Below are positions 57,530 to 64,000 of a DNA stretch of 64,000 nt, one piece after another. Source of the DNA: Nocardiopsis_B sediminis (GTDB lineage Bacteria > Actinomycetota > Actinomycetes > Streptosporangiales > Streptosporangiaceae); assembly GCF_042650565.1 (NCBI RefSeq), contig NZ_JBHSBH010000006.1:1-64000 (forward strand), in the 5' to 3' direction. The stretch's first letter is position 1. The number at the start of each line of letters is the position of its first letter. The notes below the pieces were generated by a model. The model did no database searches. It saw only the letters and a program-made list of their open reading frames with translations, and was not told the DNA's origin. Made by a program: the position numbers and the translations under genes.

Positions 57530-59554
57530 GTGAACCCCGCCGAAGCGACCCCCCGACCCCCCTCGGCCGGTACGCCCCGGCCCCGGCGCAGCAGGCCCCG
57601 GGCGCCCTGGAAGGCGCTGGCCGCCGCCGCGGCCCTGGCCGTGGCGGCGGGCGCCTGCGCCGCACCGGCCCCCGAGGAAGCCGGGCCCCTGGTGCCCGCA
57701 TCCGGGACCGCCGAGCTCACCGGGCAGGACCTCGACGCCTGGCTGGACGAAGTGGTTCCGGGCGCCCTGGACGCCACCGGGATCCCGGGCGCCGCGGTCA
57801 GCGTCGTCCGCGACGGGGAGCTGCTCACGGCCCGCGGCTTCGGGGACGCCGACACCGGCGCCGACGGGGGCGAGCCGGTGCCGGTCGACCCCGGCGACAC
57901 GCTCTTCCGGGCCGGGTCGGTGTCGAAGCTGTTCACCGGCACAGCGGTGATGCAGCTGGTGGAGTCCGGCGACGTGGACCTCGACACCGACGTCGACGAC
58001 TACATCGACTTCACGCTGCCGACCACCTTCGACGAGCCCGTGACCCTCCGCCACCTGCTGAGCCACACCGCCGGCTTCGAAGAGCAGCTGGGCGGGATGA
58101 TGCTCGCCCCCGGCGCGGAGCCCGACCTGCGCGACCGAGTGGCCGTCGACCCGCCGGAGCAGGTGTACGCGCCGGGCACGGTCCCCGCCTACTCCAACTA
58201 CGGAAACGCGCTCGCCGGGTACGTCGTCGAGCAGGTCAGCGGGGTCCCCTTCGAGGACTACGTCCAGGACAACGTGCTCGCGCCGCTGGACATGGACTCC
58301 TCCACGTTCGCCCAGCCCCTCCCCGCCGGACTCGCGGACCGCCTCGCGAACGGGTACCCGGACGACGCCGCTCCGGCCGGCGACTTCGAGACCGTCGCCG
58401 GCCCGCCCGCCGGCGCGCTGACCACGTCGGCCACCGACATGGCGCGGTTCATGCTCGCGCACCTGAGCGCCCGCGATGGCGGCCGGCAGGTGCTGAGCCC
58501 CGAGACTCTGGAGCTCATGCACGCCCCCGCTCTGGAGGAGGGCTCCCTGGGGACCCTGGCCGAAGGGCCGCGCATGACCCTGGGCTTCTTCGAAGAGGAC
58601 CGCAACGGCCACCGGATCCTCGGCCACGGCGGGGACACCCCGCTCTTCCACTCCTACCTTCAGATCTACCCCAATGAGGGCACCGGGATCTTCGTGGCCC
58701 TCAACGGCTCCGGGAACGGGCCGGCCGACAACGTCCGGCTGCGCCGGGACCTCCTGGCCGGGTTCGCCGACCGCTACTTCCCGGCCTCCGGCGAGGACAC
58801 CGCCGAGGTGCGGCCGACGGCCGCCGAGCACGCCGCGGCCGCCGCGGGGACCTACGAGACGTCGCGGTCGATGCACAGCACCTTCCTGTCGGTCCTGGGC
58901 CTCATGCAGCAGACCCGCGTCACCGCGCTGGAGGACGGCACGATCCGGGTCGCGCCCTACTCGGCGACCATGGAGTCCGTTGTCTTCGAGGAGGTCGGGC
59001 CCTGGGTGTGGCGCGAGGTCGACGGGCAGCGCATCCTGACGATGCGCGCCGAGGACGGGCGGGTCGAGGCGCTCGGCTTCGAATCGGCCTTCTCGCTCCT
59101 GCGCGCCGACCCCGCTCGCGACGCGGCCGTGGCCGTCCCGGTGCTCGCCGCGTCCGTCGTCATCCTGCTCGTCTCCCTGGTGTCCCTGCCGATCGGCGCC
59201 GCGGTGCGCCGCCTCCGGTCGCGCCCCGCGCGGGACCGGGCGGGCCGGGTGGCCCGTATCCTGACCCGGGCCGGCGTGGCCGGCCTCCTTGCGGCGGTCA
59301 TCGGGAAGGTCGTCGTCATCGCCATGGCCTCGGCGTTCCAGCCGGTCTCCCAGGACGCCGTGATCACCTTCGCGGCGCTCCAGTGGGTCGGCGTCCTGGC
59401 CATCGCCCCCGCGGCCGTGGCCCTGTACGGCGAGATCCGGCGCGGCTCCGGGTGGAAGCGGTACCTGGGCGGCGGGCTGGTCCTCGCGGCGCTGCTCGGG
59501 ATGGCCTACATCGCCGTGGTCTTCCAGATGCTGACCTTCGACGCGTCCTTCTGA
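57530..59554 (+). CDS. Membrane-anchored serine hydrolase of the beta-lactamase/DD-peptidase family
   Basis: GTG at 57530 has AGGAG at 57518-57522. The protein has 674 residues. Arg-rich head, then a hydrophobic leader ending near AAGACAAPA, compatible with lipidation. The class C-type catalytic motifs are GSVSKLFTG (SxxK), AYSNYGNALAG (YxN) and LGHGGDT (HxG, in place of KTG). About 150 residues of spacer lead to four C-terminal membrane helices (starting VAVPVLAASVVILLVSLVSL). Such esterase/peptidase proteins act on cell-wall peptides, D-amino-acid peptides or esters at the outer face. The two-component pair at 59664 follows and may control it. Confidence 0.88.
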   Translation: MNPAEATPRPPSAGTPRPRRSRPRAPWKALAAAAALAVAAGACAAPAPEEAGPLVPASGTAELTGQDLDAWLDEVVPGALDATGIPGAAVSVVRDGELLTARGFGDADTGADGGEPVPVDPGDTLFRAGSVSKLFTGTAVMQLVESGDVDLDTDVDDYIDFTLPTTFDEPVTLRHLLSHTAGFEEQLGGMMLAPGAEPDLRDRVAVDPPEQVYAPGTVPAYSNYGNALAGYVVEQVSGVPFEDYVQDNVLAPLDMDSSTFAQPLPAGLADRLANGYPDDAAPAGDFETVAGPPAGALTTSATDMARFMLAHLSARDGGRQVLSPETLELMHAPALEEGSLGTLAEGPRMTLGFFEEDRNGHRILGHGGDTPLFHSYLQIYPNEGTGIFVALNGSGNGPADNVRLRRDLLAGFADRYFPASGEDTAEVRPTAAEHAAAAAGTYETSRSMHSTFLSVLGLMQQTRVTALEDGTIRVAPYSATMESVVFEEVGPWVWREVDGQRILTMRAEDGRVEALGFESAFSLLRADPARDAAVAVPVLAASVVILLVSLVSLPIGAAVRRLRSRPARDRAGRVARILTRAGVAGLLAAVIGKVVVIAMASAFQPVSQDAVITFAALQWVGVLAIAPAAVALYGEIRRGSGWKRYLGGGLVLAALLGMAYIAVVFQMLTFDASF

Positions 59555-59581
59555 CCGCCGACCGCCGACCGCCGCCTGCGG

Positions 59582-59615
59582 GCGCGGGGCCGCCGGGGAA
59601 CCGGAGGCCCCGCGC
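59582..59615 (+). terminator. Hairpin after the serine hydrolase gene
   Basis: GCGCGGGGCC (59582-59591) and GGCCCCGCGC (59606-59615) form a 10-bp stem with a 14-base loop. It is preceded by three GACCGCC direct repeats at 59553-59572. It separates the hydrolase from the two-component genes. Confidence 0.6.
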
Positions 59616-59663
59616 TCCGCGCGCGGCACCCCGCCCCCCACCCCCGATGAGCCGAGGAGACCG

Positions 59664-61109
59664 GTGGAAGTGATGACCGACGACGAACTCCGCGCACCCG
59701 GCGCCGGAGACGGCCCGGGCGGGGTCGACGCCGCCGCCTCCCGGATGACGGCGCGGATGGACGCCGTCCTGAACCGCGTGGGCCTGCGCTCCGTTCTCGC
59801 CCGCGACTGCCTGCTCGCGGTGCTGGTGGCGCTGCTCACAGGGGTTCTGGTGTGGACCGTCACGGGCTTCCTCGCCGGGGAGGGCTACCGGCTCTCCCCG
59901 GCCGCCACCACCGTTTTCGCGGTCCTGATGTTCGCGCAGCCGCTGATGCTGTGCGTCCGGCGCCGGTACCCGGCCCTGTGCCTGGTCGCCGTGGGCGTCG
60001 CGCATCTCGGGATCACCGCCGTCCTGCCGCCGAACGTCAACGCCCCGGCGCCCGCCGCGTTCATCGCCGCCTACACCTGCGGCGCGCTCCTGGCGCCCCG
60101 CCTGCTCACGGGGGTCCTGGCGTCGCTCGTGGCCCTGCACGGCGTCGCCGGGCCGCTGGTGGCGGGGACGCTGTCGGGCCCGGCGGGGGAGGCGGCCACC
60201 GGGCGGCCGGCCGGGCCGATGGAGTACACGGTGCTGGCGAGCGGCCTGCTGCTCATGTCCCTGATCCTCTACGTCGGCGCCGCGCTCACGGGGTCCTATG
60301 CGGCGACCCGCCGGCGCTACGCCGAACTGGTGCGCGTCCGCGCCGGCGAAGCGATCCAGCAGCACCGGGAGCGCGCCGAGGGCGCGATCCGGGCCGAACG
60401 GGCGCGCATGGCGCGCGAGCTGCACGACATCGCCGCCCACCACCTCTCCGGCATGGTCGTGCAGCTGGGGGCGGCCGAACGGCTGATCGGCCGCGACGAC
60501 CAGGCCGCCCGCGAAGCGGTGTCCTGGGTGCGTTCGCAGGGCCGGGAGACGCTCGACAGCCTGCGCCTGGTCGTGGGCGCGCTGCGCGACCCCGGTGAGG
60601 ACCGGCCCGCGTCCGGGGACGGGCTCGCGCACTCCGGCGCCCCGGGCGCCCGCGGTGCGCCCGTCCCCGGCGCCGCGGCGCTGGAGCGCCTGGTGGCGGC
60701 CGAGCGCGCCCTGGGCGGCTCGATCGACCTGGTGCGCGAGGGCGCGGCCTACGACCTGCCGCCGGTCGCCGACGTCACCGTCTACCGGGTGGCGCAGGAG
60801 GCGCTGTCCAACGCCCGCGAACACGCACCGGGCGCACCGGTGCGCGTCGCGCTCCACTACCGTGAATCGCGGGTCGTGCTGGAGGTCGGCAACGACGCCG
60901 GGACCGGCCGGCCGAAGGAGAACACGAAGCCGCCGGGTGTGCCCCGCGGGCTGGGCCTGGTGGGCATGAAGGAACGGGCGCAGCTCGTGGGCGCCGGCCT
61001 GGCCGCGGGCCCGGACGCCGGGGGCGGATGGCGGGTCCGGCTGGACCTCCCGGTCACCCGGGAGACCGCAGCCCGCGACCGGAGCACGGACCAGGAGGCC
61101 GCGCAGTGA
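59664..61109 (+). CDS. Sensor histidine kinase, NarL-partner type
   Basis: GTG at 59664 lies five bases after GAGGAGA; ATG at 59673 is the alternative. The protein has 481 residues. Six or so membrane helices (from LLAVLVALLTGVLVWTVTGF to VLASGLLLMSLILYVG) with almost no outside domain, then HisKA_3 with ARMARELHDIAAHHLSGM (phospho-His) and a HATPase with YRVAQEALSNAREHA and GLGLVGMKERAQLVG. It likely senses a membrane or envelope signal. The response regulator start overlaps its stop. Confidence 0.93.
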   Translation: MEVMTDDELRAPGAGDGPGGVDAAASRMTARMDAVLNRVGLRSVLARDCLLAVLVALLTGVLVWTVTGFLAGEGYRLSPAATTVFAVLMFAQPLMLCVRRRYPALCLVAVGVAHLGITAVLPPNVNAPAPAAFIAAYTCGALLAPRLLTGVLASLVALHGVAGPLVAGTLSGPAGEAATGRPAGPMEYTVLASGLLLMSLILYVGAALTGSYAATRRRYAELVRVRAGEAIQQHRERAEGAIRAERARMARELHDIAAHHLSGMVVQLGAAERLIGRDDQAAREAVSWVRSQGRETLDSLRLVVGALRDPGEDRPASGDGLAHSGAPGARGAPVPGAAALERLVAAERALGGSIDLVREGAAYDLPPVADVTVYRVAQEALSNAREHAPGAPVRVALHYRESRVVLEVGNDAGTGRPKENTKPPGVPRGLGLVGMKERAQLVGAGLAAGPDAGGGWRVRLDLPVTRETAARDRSTDQEAAQ

Positions 61110-61765
61110 TCAGGGTGCTTCTCGTCGACGACCAGAGCGTCGTGCGGGCCGGCTTCCGCGTCATCCTGAATCTGGTCGACGACATCGAGGTGGTCGGCGA
61201 GTGCGGCGACGGGCCCACGGCGGTCGACCTCGCCGAACGCCTCAAGCCCGACGTCATCTGCATGGACGTGCGGATGCCGGGCGGCGACGGGCTGTCGGCG
61301 ACCCGCCGGATCCTCTCCCGCACGGCGGCGGACCCGCCGCAGATCCTCATCGTCACGACCTTCGACCTCGACGAGTACGTCTTCGGCGCCCTTGAGGCCG
61401 GGGCGAGCGGGTTCATCCTCAAGGACACCGACCCCGACGACCTGATCGACGCCGTGCGCCGCCTCGCCGACGGCTACGGGCTGGTGGACCAGGCCGTGAC
61501 CCGGCGGGTGATGGCCGAGTTCGCCCGCCGCAGGCCGGCGAGCCGGGCCGGCGGCGAGGCCGGCTCCCTGCTCACCGGCCGCGAGACCGAGATCGTCCGG
61601 CTGCTGGCCCGGGGGATGTCCAACGCCGAGATCGGCAGGGACCTGTTCATCGAGACCAGCACGGTCAAGTCGCACCTGGGCCGGATCATGAACAAGGTCG
61701 GCACCCGCGACCGCCTCCAGACCGTGGTCTGGGCCTACCAGAACGGGGTGGCGCAGCCCTTCTAG
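61106..61765 (+). CDS. NarL/FixJ-type response regulator
   Basis: GTG at 61106 overlaps the kinase stop. The protein has 219 residues. Receiver: LLVDDQSVVRAGF, phospho-Asp in VICMDVRMPG, Thr pair IVTTFD, Lys in ILKDTDPDDL. The C-terminal LuxR-type HTH reads LLTGRETEIVRLLARGMSNAEIG, then TSTVKSHLGRIMNKVGTRDR. It should regulate the upstream hydrolase gene or distant envelope genes. Its stop lies inside a hairpin shared with the convergent peptidase gene. Confidence 0.95.
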   Translation: MIRVLLVDDQSVVRAGFRVILNLVDDIEVVGECGDGPTAVDLAERLKPDVICMDVRMPGGDGLSATRRILSRTAADPPQILIVTTFDLDEYVFGALEAGASGFILKDTDPDDLIDAVRRLADGYGLVDQAVTRRVMAEFARRRPASRAGGEAGSLLTGRETEIVRLLARGMSNAEIGRDLFIETSTVKSHLGRIMNKVGTRDRLQTVVWAYQNGVAQPF

Positions 61766-61780
61766 GGCCGGCCCCCTAGA
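61761..61780. terminator. Bidirectional hairpin containing both stop codons
   Basis: TCTAGGG (61761-61767) and CCCTAGA (61774-61780) form a stem with loop CCGGCC. The response regulator TAG (61763-61765) and the peptidase TAG (61776-61778, minus strand) are each inside one arm. Confidence 0.72.
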
Positions 61781-62528
61781 GCTCCCGCGTGGCGAAGGCG
61801 AAGAGGTCGGTCACGTCGCCGGAGACCTCGAACGGTGGCACACCGCGCCGGAAGACGATCGCCGGGCCCGGCGCCTGGGGCTGCACCGCGGAACCGCCGA
61901 TGTGCGCGTGCAAGGGGCGCTCGCCGCGGCCCCCGCTGACACGCAGGTGGGTGCCCTCGCGCAGGCCGAGGACGTCCACGTCGTTGGCCTCGAGGAACTC
62001 GGTGAGGCGCGTCTCGCGTGTCTCGCCCTGGTGCGTCGAGGCGGGGTCGGCGTCCAGGTAGTGCGGGTTGATCTGGAACGGGACCAGCCCCAGCGTCTCG
62101 AACGAGGGCGGCTCGACAATGGGCATGTCGTTGGTCGTGCGCAGCGTCGGCGCCGCGATGTTGGTCCCGGCGCTGGAGCCCATGTAGGGCAGCCCGGCTC
62201 CCACCGCATCGCGCAGCGCCGCCATCAGATCGAGCCGCTGCAACGTGTCGACCAGGCGGAAGGTGTTGCCGCCGCCCACGAACACCGCCTGGGCGCCGGC
62301 CAGGACCGCGTGCGCCTCGCCGGTCGCCGGGAGCCCGCGCACGCGCAGCCCCCGCGTGGCGAACGCGTCGGCCACGCGCCGGGTGTAGGCCGGCCGGTCG
62401 CCGCCCGCGAACGGCACGAAGACGACCTCGTCGCGCTCGCCGAGGAACGCCTCGACCGCCTCCCAGGCGTGGTCGAGGAAGCCGCGGCCGTGGTTGACCG
62501 AGTTCGAGAAGAGCAGCAGCTCGGGCAT
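61776..62528 (-). CDS. pepE: Peptidase E (alpha-aspartyl dipeptidase, family S51)
   Basis: A 250-residue cytoplasmic enzyme. MPELLLFSNSVNHGRGFLDH at the start, VFVPFAGGDR, VFVGGGNTFRLVDTL, and the nucleophile elbow YMGSSAGTNIAAPTL with catalytic Ser, followed by PFQINPHYLDA and HQGETRETRL, all standard for Salmonella-type PepE. It hydrolyses Asp-X dipeptides. It follows the IclR gene by 10 bp, probably in one transcript, and the divergent membrane transporter may bring in peptides. Confidence 0.93.
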   Translation of the reverse strand: MPELLLFSNSVNHGRGFLDHAWEAVEAFLGERDEVVFVPFAGGDRPAYTRRVADAFATRGLRVRGLPATGEAHAVLAGAQAVFVGGGNTFRLVDTLQRLDLMAALRDAVGAGLPYMGSSAGTNIAAPTLRTTNDMPIVEPPSFETLGLVPFQINPHYLDADPASTHQGETRETRLTEFLEANDVDVLGLREGTHLRVSGGRGERPLHAHIGGSAVQPQAPGPAIVFRRGVPPFEVSGDVTDLFAFATREL

Positions 62529-62538
62529 GGTCCTCCTA

Positions 62539-63408
62539 CTACTGGGGATCGGGTTGCCGGGGATCGGGCGTGACGCGCGGGGCGTGGGCGCCGTGCCCCC
62601 GCCGCCAGTCGCGCCGCGGGGGTTCGGGGCGGCGGTTGGACAGCAGGCCGGTGAGCTCGTCGGCGGCCGCCAGGAGTCCGTTGAGGTGGTCGGCCAGCTC
62701 GTCGTCGTGCGCGGACAGCTTGTTCTCGACCAGCGTGAGCGATCCGACCGGCCGCACACCGCCGAACACCGGGACGGCCAGCGCCCGCGACGAGGAGTCG
62801 TACTCGCCCTGCGAAAGGGCGTACCCGGCGACGACCGTCTCGTCGAAGAGCGCCTCGACGCCTTCGGCGTCGACCCGGGTGAGCTCGGAGAACCGGGCCG
62901 AGGGCCGCCCGAGGAGGAGCGAACGGCGGTCCCCGGGCTCCAGGAAGGCGAAGTAGGCGCGCGAGGTCGCCCCGGCGTGGGCCGGGTAGAGCTCGTCGAT
63001 GAACGGGTGGGACCGCCGCGGCCCCTCCCGGCCGCTGACGGCGGCGATGCACCGCACGTGCACGCCGTCGGGCACGCAGAACAGGGCGGTGCGGCCGGTC
63101 CCGCGCGCGAGGTCGGCGAGCATCGGCTCCGCCAGCGCCGACAGCCCGCCGGACCGCTCCCACAGCGCGGCCGTGCGCCAGACGGCCGGGCCGATGCTGT
63201 AGCGCCGGGTATCGGGGTCGGCGCGCAGGAACCCCTTCCCGGCGAGCGACGCCAGCAGCCGCTGGGCGGTCGACTTGGACAGGCCGAACTCCTCGGCGAG
63301 TTCGAGCACGCCCCAGCTGGAGCGGAACTCGTCGAAGCTCAGGAGGATGTCGAGGGCGCGGTCGACGGTCTGGAGGGGACCGCGCTCGCCGGTGGGGCCG
63401 ACTGTCAT
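62539..63408 (-). CDS. IclR-family transcriptional regulator
   Basis: A 289-residue protein. HTH: LQTVDRALDILLSFDEFRSSWG, VLELAEEFGLSKSTAQRLLASL, then FLRADPDTRRYSIG. The effector domain has GRTALFCVPDGVHVRCIAAVSG, AGATSRAYFAFL, and YALSQGEYDSSSRALAVPVFGG. The C-terminal 30 residues are Arg/Pro-rich. It is cotranscribed with pepE and divergent from the transporter at 63627; an inverted repeat in between is a candidate site. Confidence 0.92.
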   Translation of the reverse strand: MTVGPTGERGPLQTVDRALDILLSFDEFRSSWGVLELAEEFGLSKSTAQRLLASLAGKGFLRADPDTRRYSIGPAVWRTAALWERSGGLSALAEPMLADLARGTGRTALFCVPDGVHVRCIAAVSGREGPRRSHPFIDELYPAHAGATSRAYFAFLEPGDRRSLLLGRPSARFSELTRVDAEGVEALFDETVVAGYALSQGEYDSSSRALAVPVFGGVRPVGSLTLVENKLSAHDDELADHLNGLLAAADELTGLLSNRRPEPPRRDWRRGHGAHAPRVTPDPRQPDPQ

Positions 63409-63474
63409 GCCCTCACCTTAAGACCCTCCCGAATGCCCACATGACGGATCAGTATCCCGAAACATGATTTTAAC

Positions 63475-63489
63475 TCCCAGATAGTGGGA
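63475..63489. promoter_or_regulatory. Candidate IclR operator
   Basis: TCCCA-GATAG-TGGGA is an inverted repeat with 5-bp arms in the AT-richer part (63450-63495) of the 218-bp gap between the IclR gene and the transporter gene. Confidence 0.45.
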
Positions 63490-63626
63490 AACATTTGCCG
63501 CCGGGCCGAACCGGGATGCACCCTGTCATTGCGTCGTCGAAAGCCTGTGACCTGCTGTTTCCCGGCGCGTTCTCCCGCAGGAGTGCTCCGTCCCCGCGGA
63601 CGCAGCCGGTCCCCCGGAGGTTGACC

Positions 63627-64000
63627 ATGCCATCGCCCGCCCCTGGTTCCGCGCCGACGGAACACGGCCCCGGGCCGACGCGGCACCCGCGCGCGCTCGA
63701 ACCCCTCGTCGTCGCCGTCACCGTCCTGGTGAGCATCCTCGGCGCCGCCATCGGGATCCACATGATCACCACCCTCGGGGTCTCGCCCAACACCAGCGTC
63801 ATCGGCGCCGTCATCGCCATGCTCATCGGCCGGGCCGGGCTGCTCGGCCTCCGCTCGATGCGCGACACCAACCGGCAGAACCTCATCCAGACGTCGATCT
63901 CCGGCGCCACGTTCGCCGCGGCCAACGCCCTGCTCACCCCGATCGCGATCCCGTTCCTGTTCGGCCGCCCCGAGCTGGTCTGGCCCATGCTGCTGGGCGC
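63627..64000 (+). CDS. Membrane transporter, N-terminal part (possibly OPT oligopeptide family)
   Basis: ATG at 63627 follows CGGAGG (63615-63620). The gene runs off the window; 124 codons are visible. A Pro/Gly/His head of about 28 residues leads to helix 1 (LVVAVTVLVSILGAAIGIHM), then TTLGVSPNTSVIGAVIAMLIG, RDTNRQNLIQTSISGATFAA and PFLFGRPELVWPMLLG. The layout resembles bacterial OPT-family oligopeptide transporters. The neighbourhood (pepE, IclR) fits peptide uptake, but the family needs the rest of the gene. Confidence 0.6.
   Translation, partial: MPSPAPGSAPTEHGPGPTRHPRALEPLVVAVTVLVSILGAAIGIHMITTLGVSPNTSVIGAVIAMLIGRAGLLGLRSMRDTNRQNLIQTSISGATFAAANALLTPIAIPFLFGRPELVWPMLLG

Overview
The window is very GC-rich DNA (roughly 70% or more by eye) with dense, often start-stop-overlapping genes, GTG/TTG starts, a modular type I polyketide synthase (PKS), a LAL-type LuxR regulator, many one- and two-component regulators, ABC sugar importers without their own ATPase, P450/ferredoxin sets and secreted hemicellulases. 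Together these point to a filamentous actinomycete with a saprophytic lifestyle. The genus cannot be fixed from this sequence. No rRNA, tRNA, CRISPR array, integrase or insertion sequence was found.

Bases 1-18134 look like the 3' edge of a polyketide cluster. The end of one PKS gene (DH-ER-KR-ACP visible) is followed by a terminal module (KS-AT-DH-ER-KR-ACP-TE). Its thioesterase has a Cys in place of the usual Ser nucleophile, and its AT and DH signature motifs are off-consensus. Next come a zinc-ribbon TetR regulator divergent from a 14-helix exporter, with three regularly spaced operator half-sites between them, then a methyltransferase and a large LAL regulator. A gene-poor 1.1 kb stretch separates these from a four-gene, translationally coupled cassette (19293-22682): an unassigned protein with a possible Cys-His-Asp triad, a nucleoside-deoxyribosyltransferase-like enzyme, a fatty acyl-AMP ligase and a free acyl carrier protein. 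This cassette is the best candidate here for an undescribed pathway.

Bases 22706-34854 hold small regulator/transporter units (MFS with MarR, SRPBCC protein, AsnC, a double-headed MerR) and a LacI-controlled carbohydrate locus: debranching-type glycosidase, binding lipoprotein and two permeases. The glycosidase is broken by a run of 37 N. An IclR gene at 34057 precedes a coupled locus (35112-40872) with an importer of the nitrate/sulfonate type. The importer genes are flanked by two paralogous binding-protein-fold proteins that lack signal peptides, and an MFS permease follows.

Bases 40976-49130 contain a small membrane protein with a collagen-like tail, a styrene-monooxygenase-type flavoprotein, and a five-gene coupled operon (lipoprotein, a 57-residue membrane peptide, efflux adaptor, ABC ATPase, MacB-like permease). 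That operon diverges from an OmpR-type two-component pair across two sets of 11-bp-phased direct repeats. Bases 49309-54180 are one coupled operon of two P450s, two small ferredoxins, a ferredoxin reductase and a TetR regulator, divergent from a drug exporter across a perfect palindrome. The right end carries a GH62 arabinofuranosidase beside what looks like the tail of a second arabinofuranosidase, a membrane-anchored serine hydrolase, a NarL-type two-component pair, peptidase E, an IclR regulator and the start of a membrane transporter.
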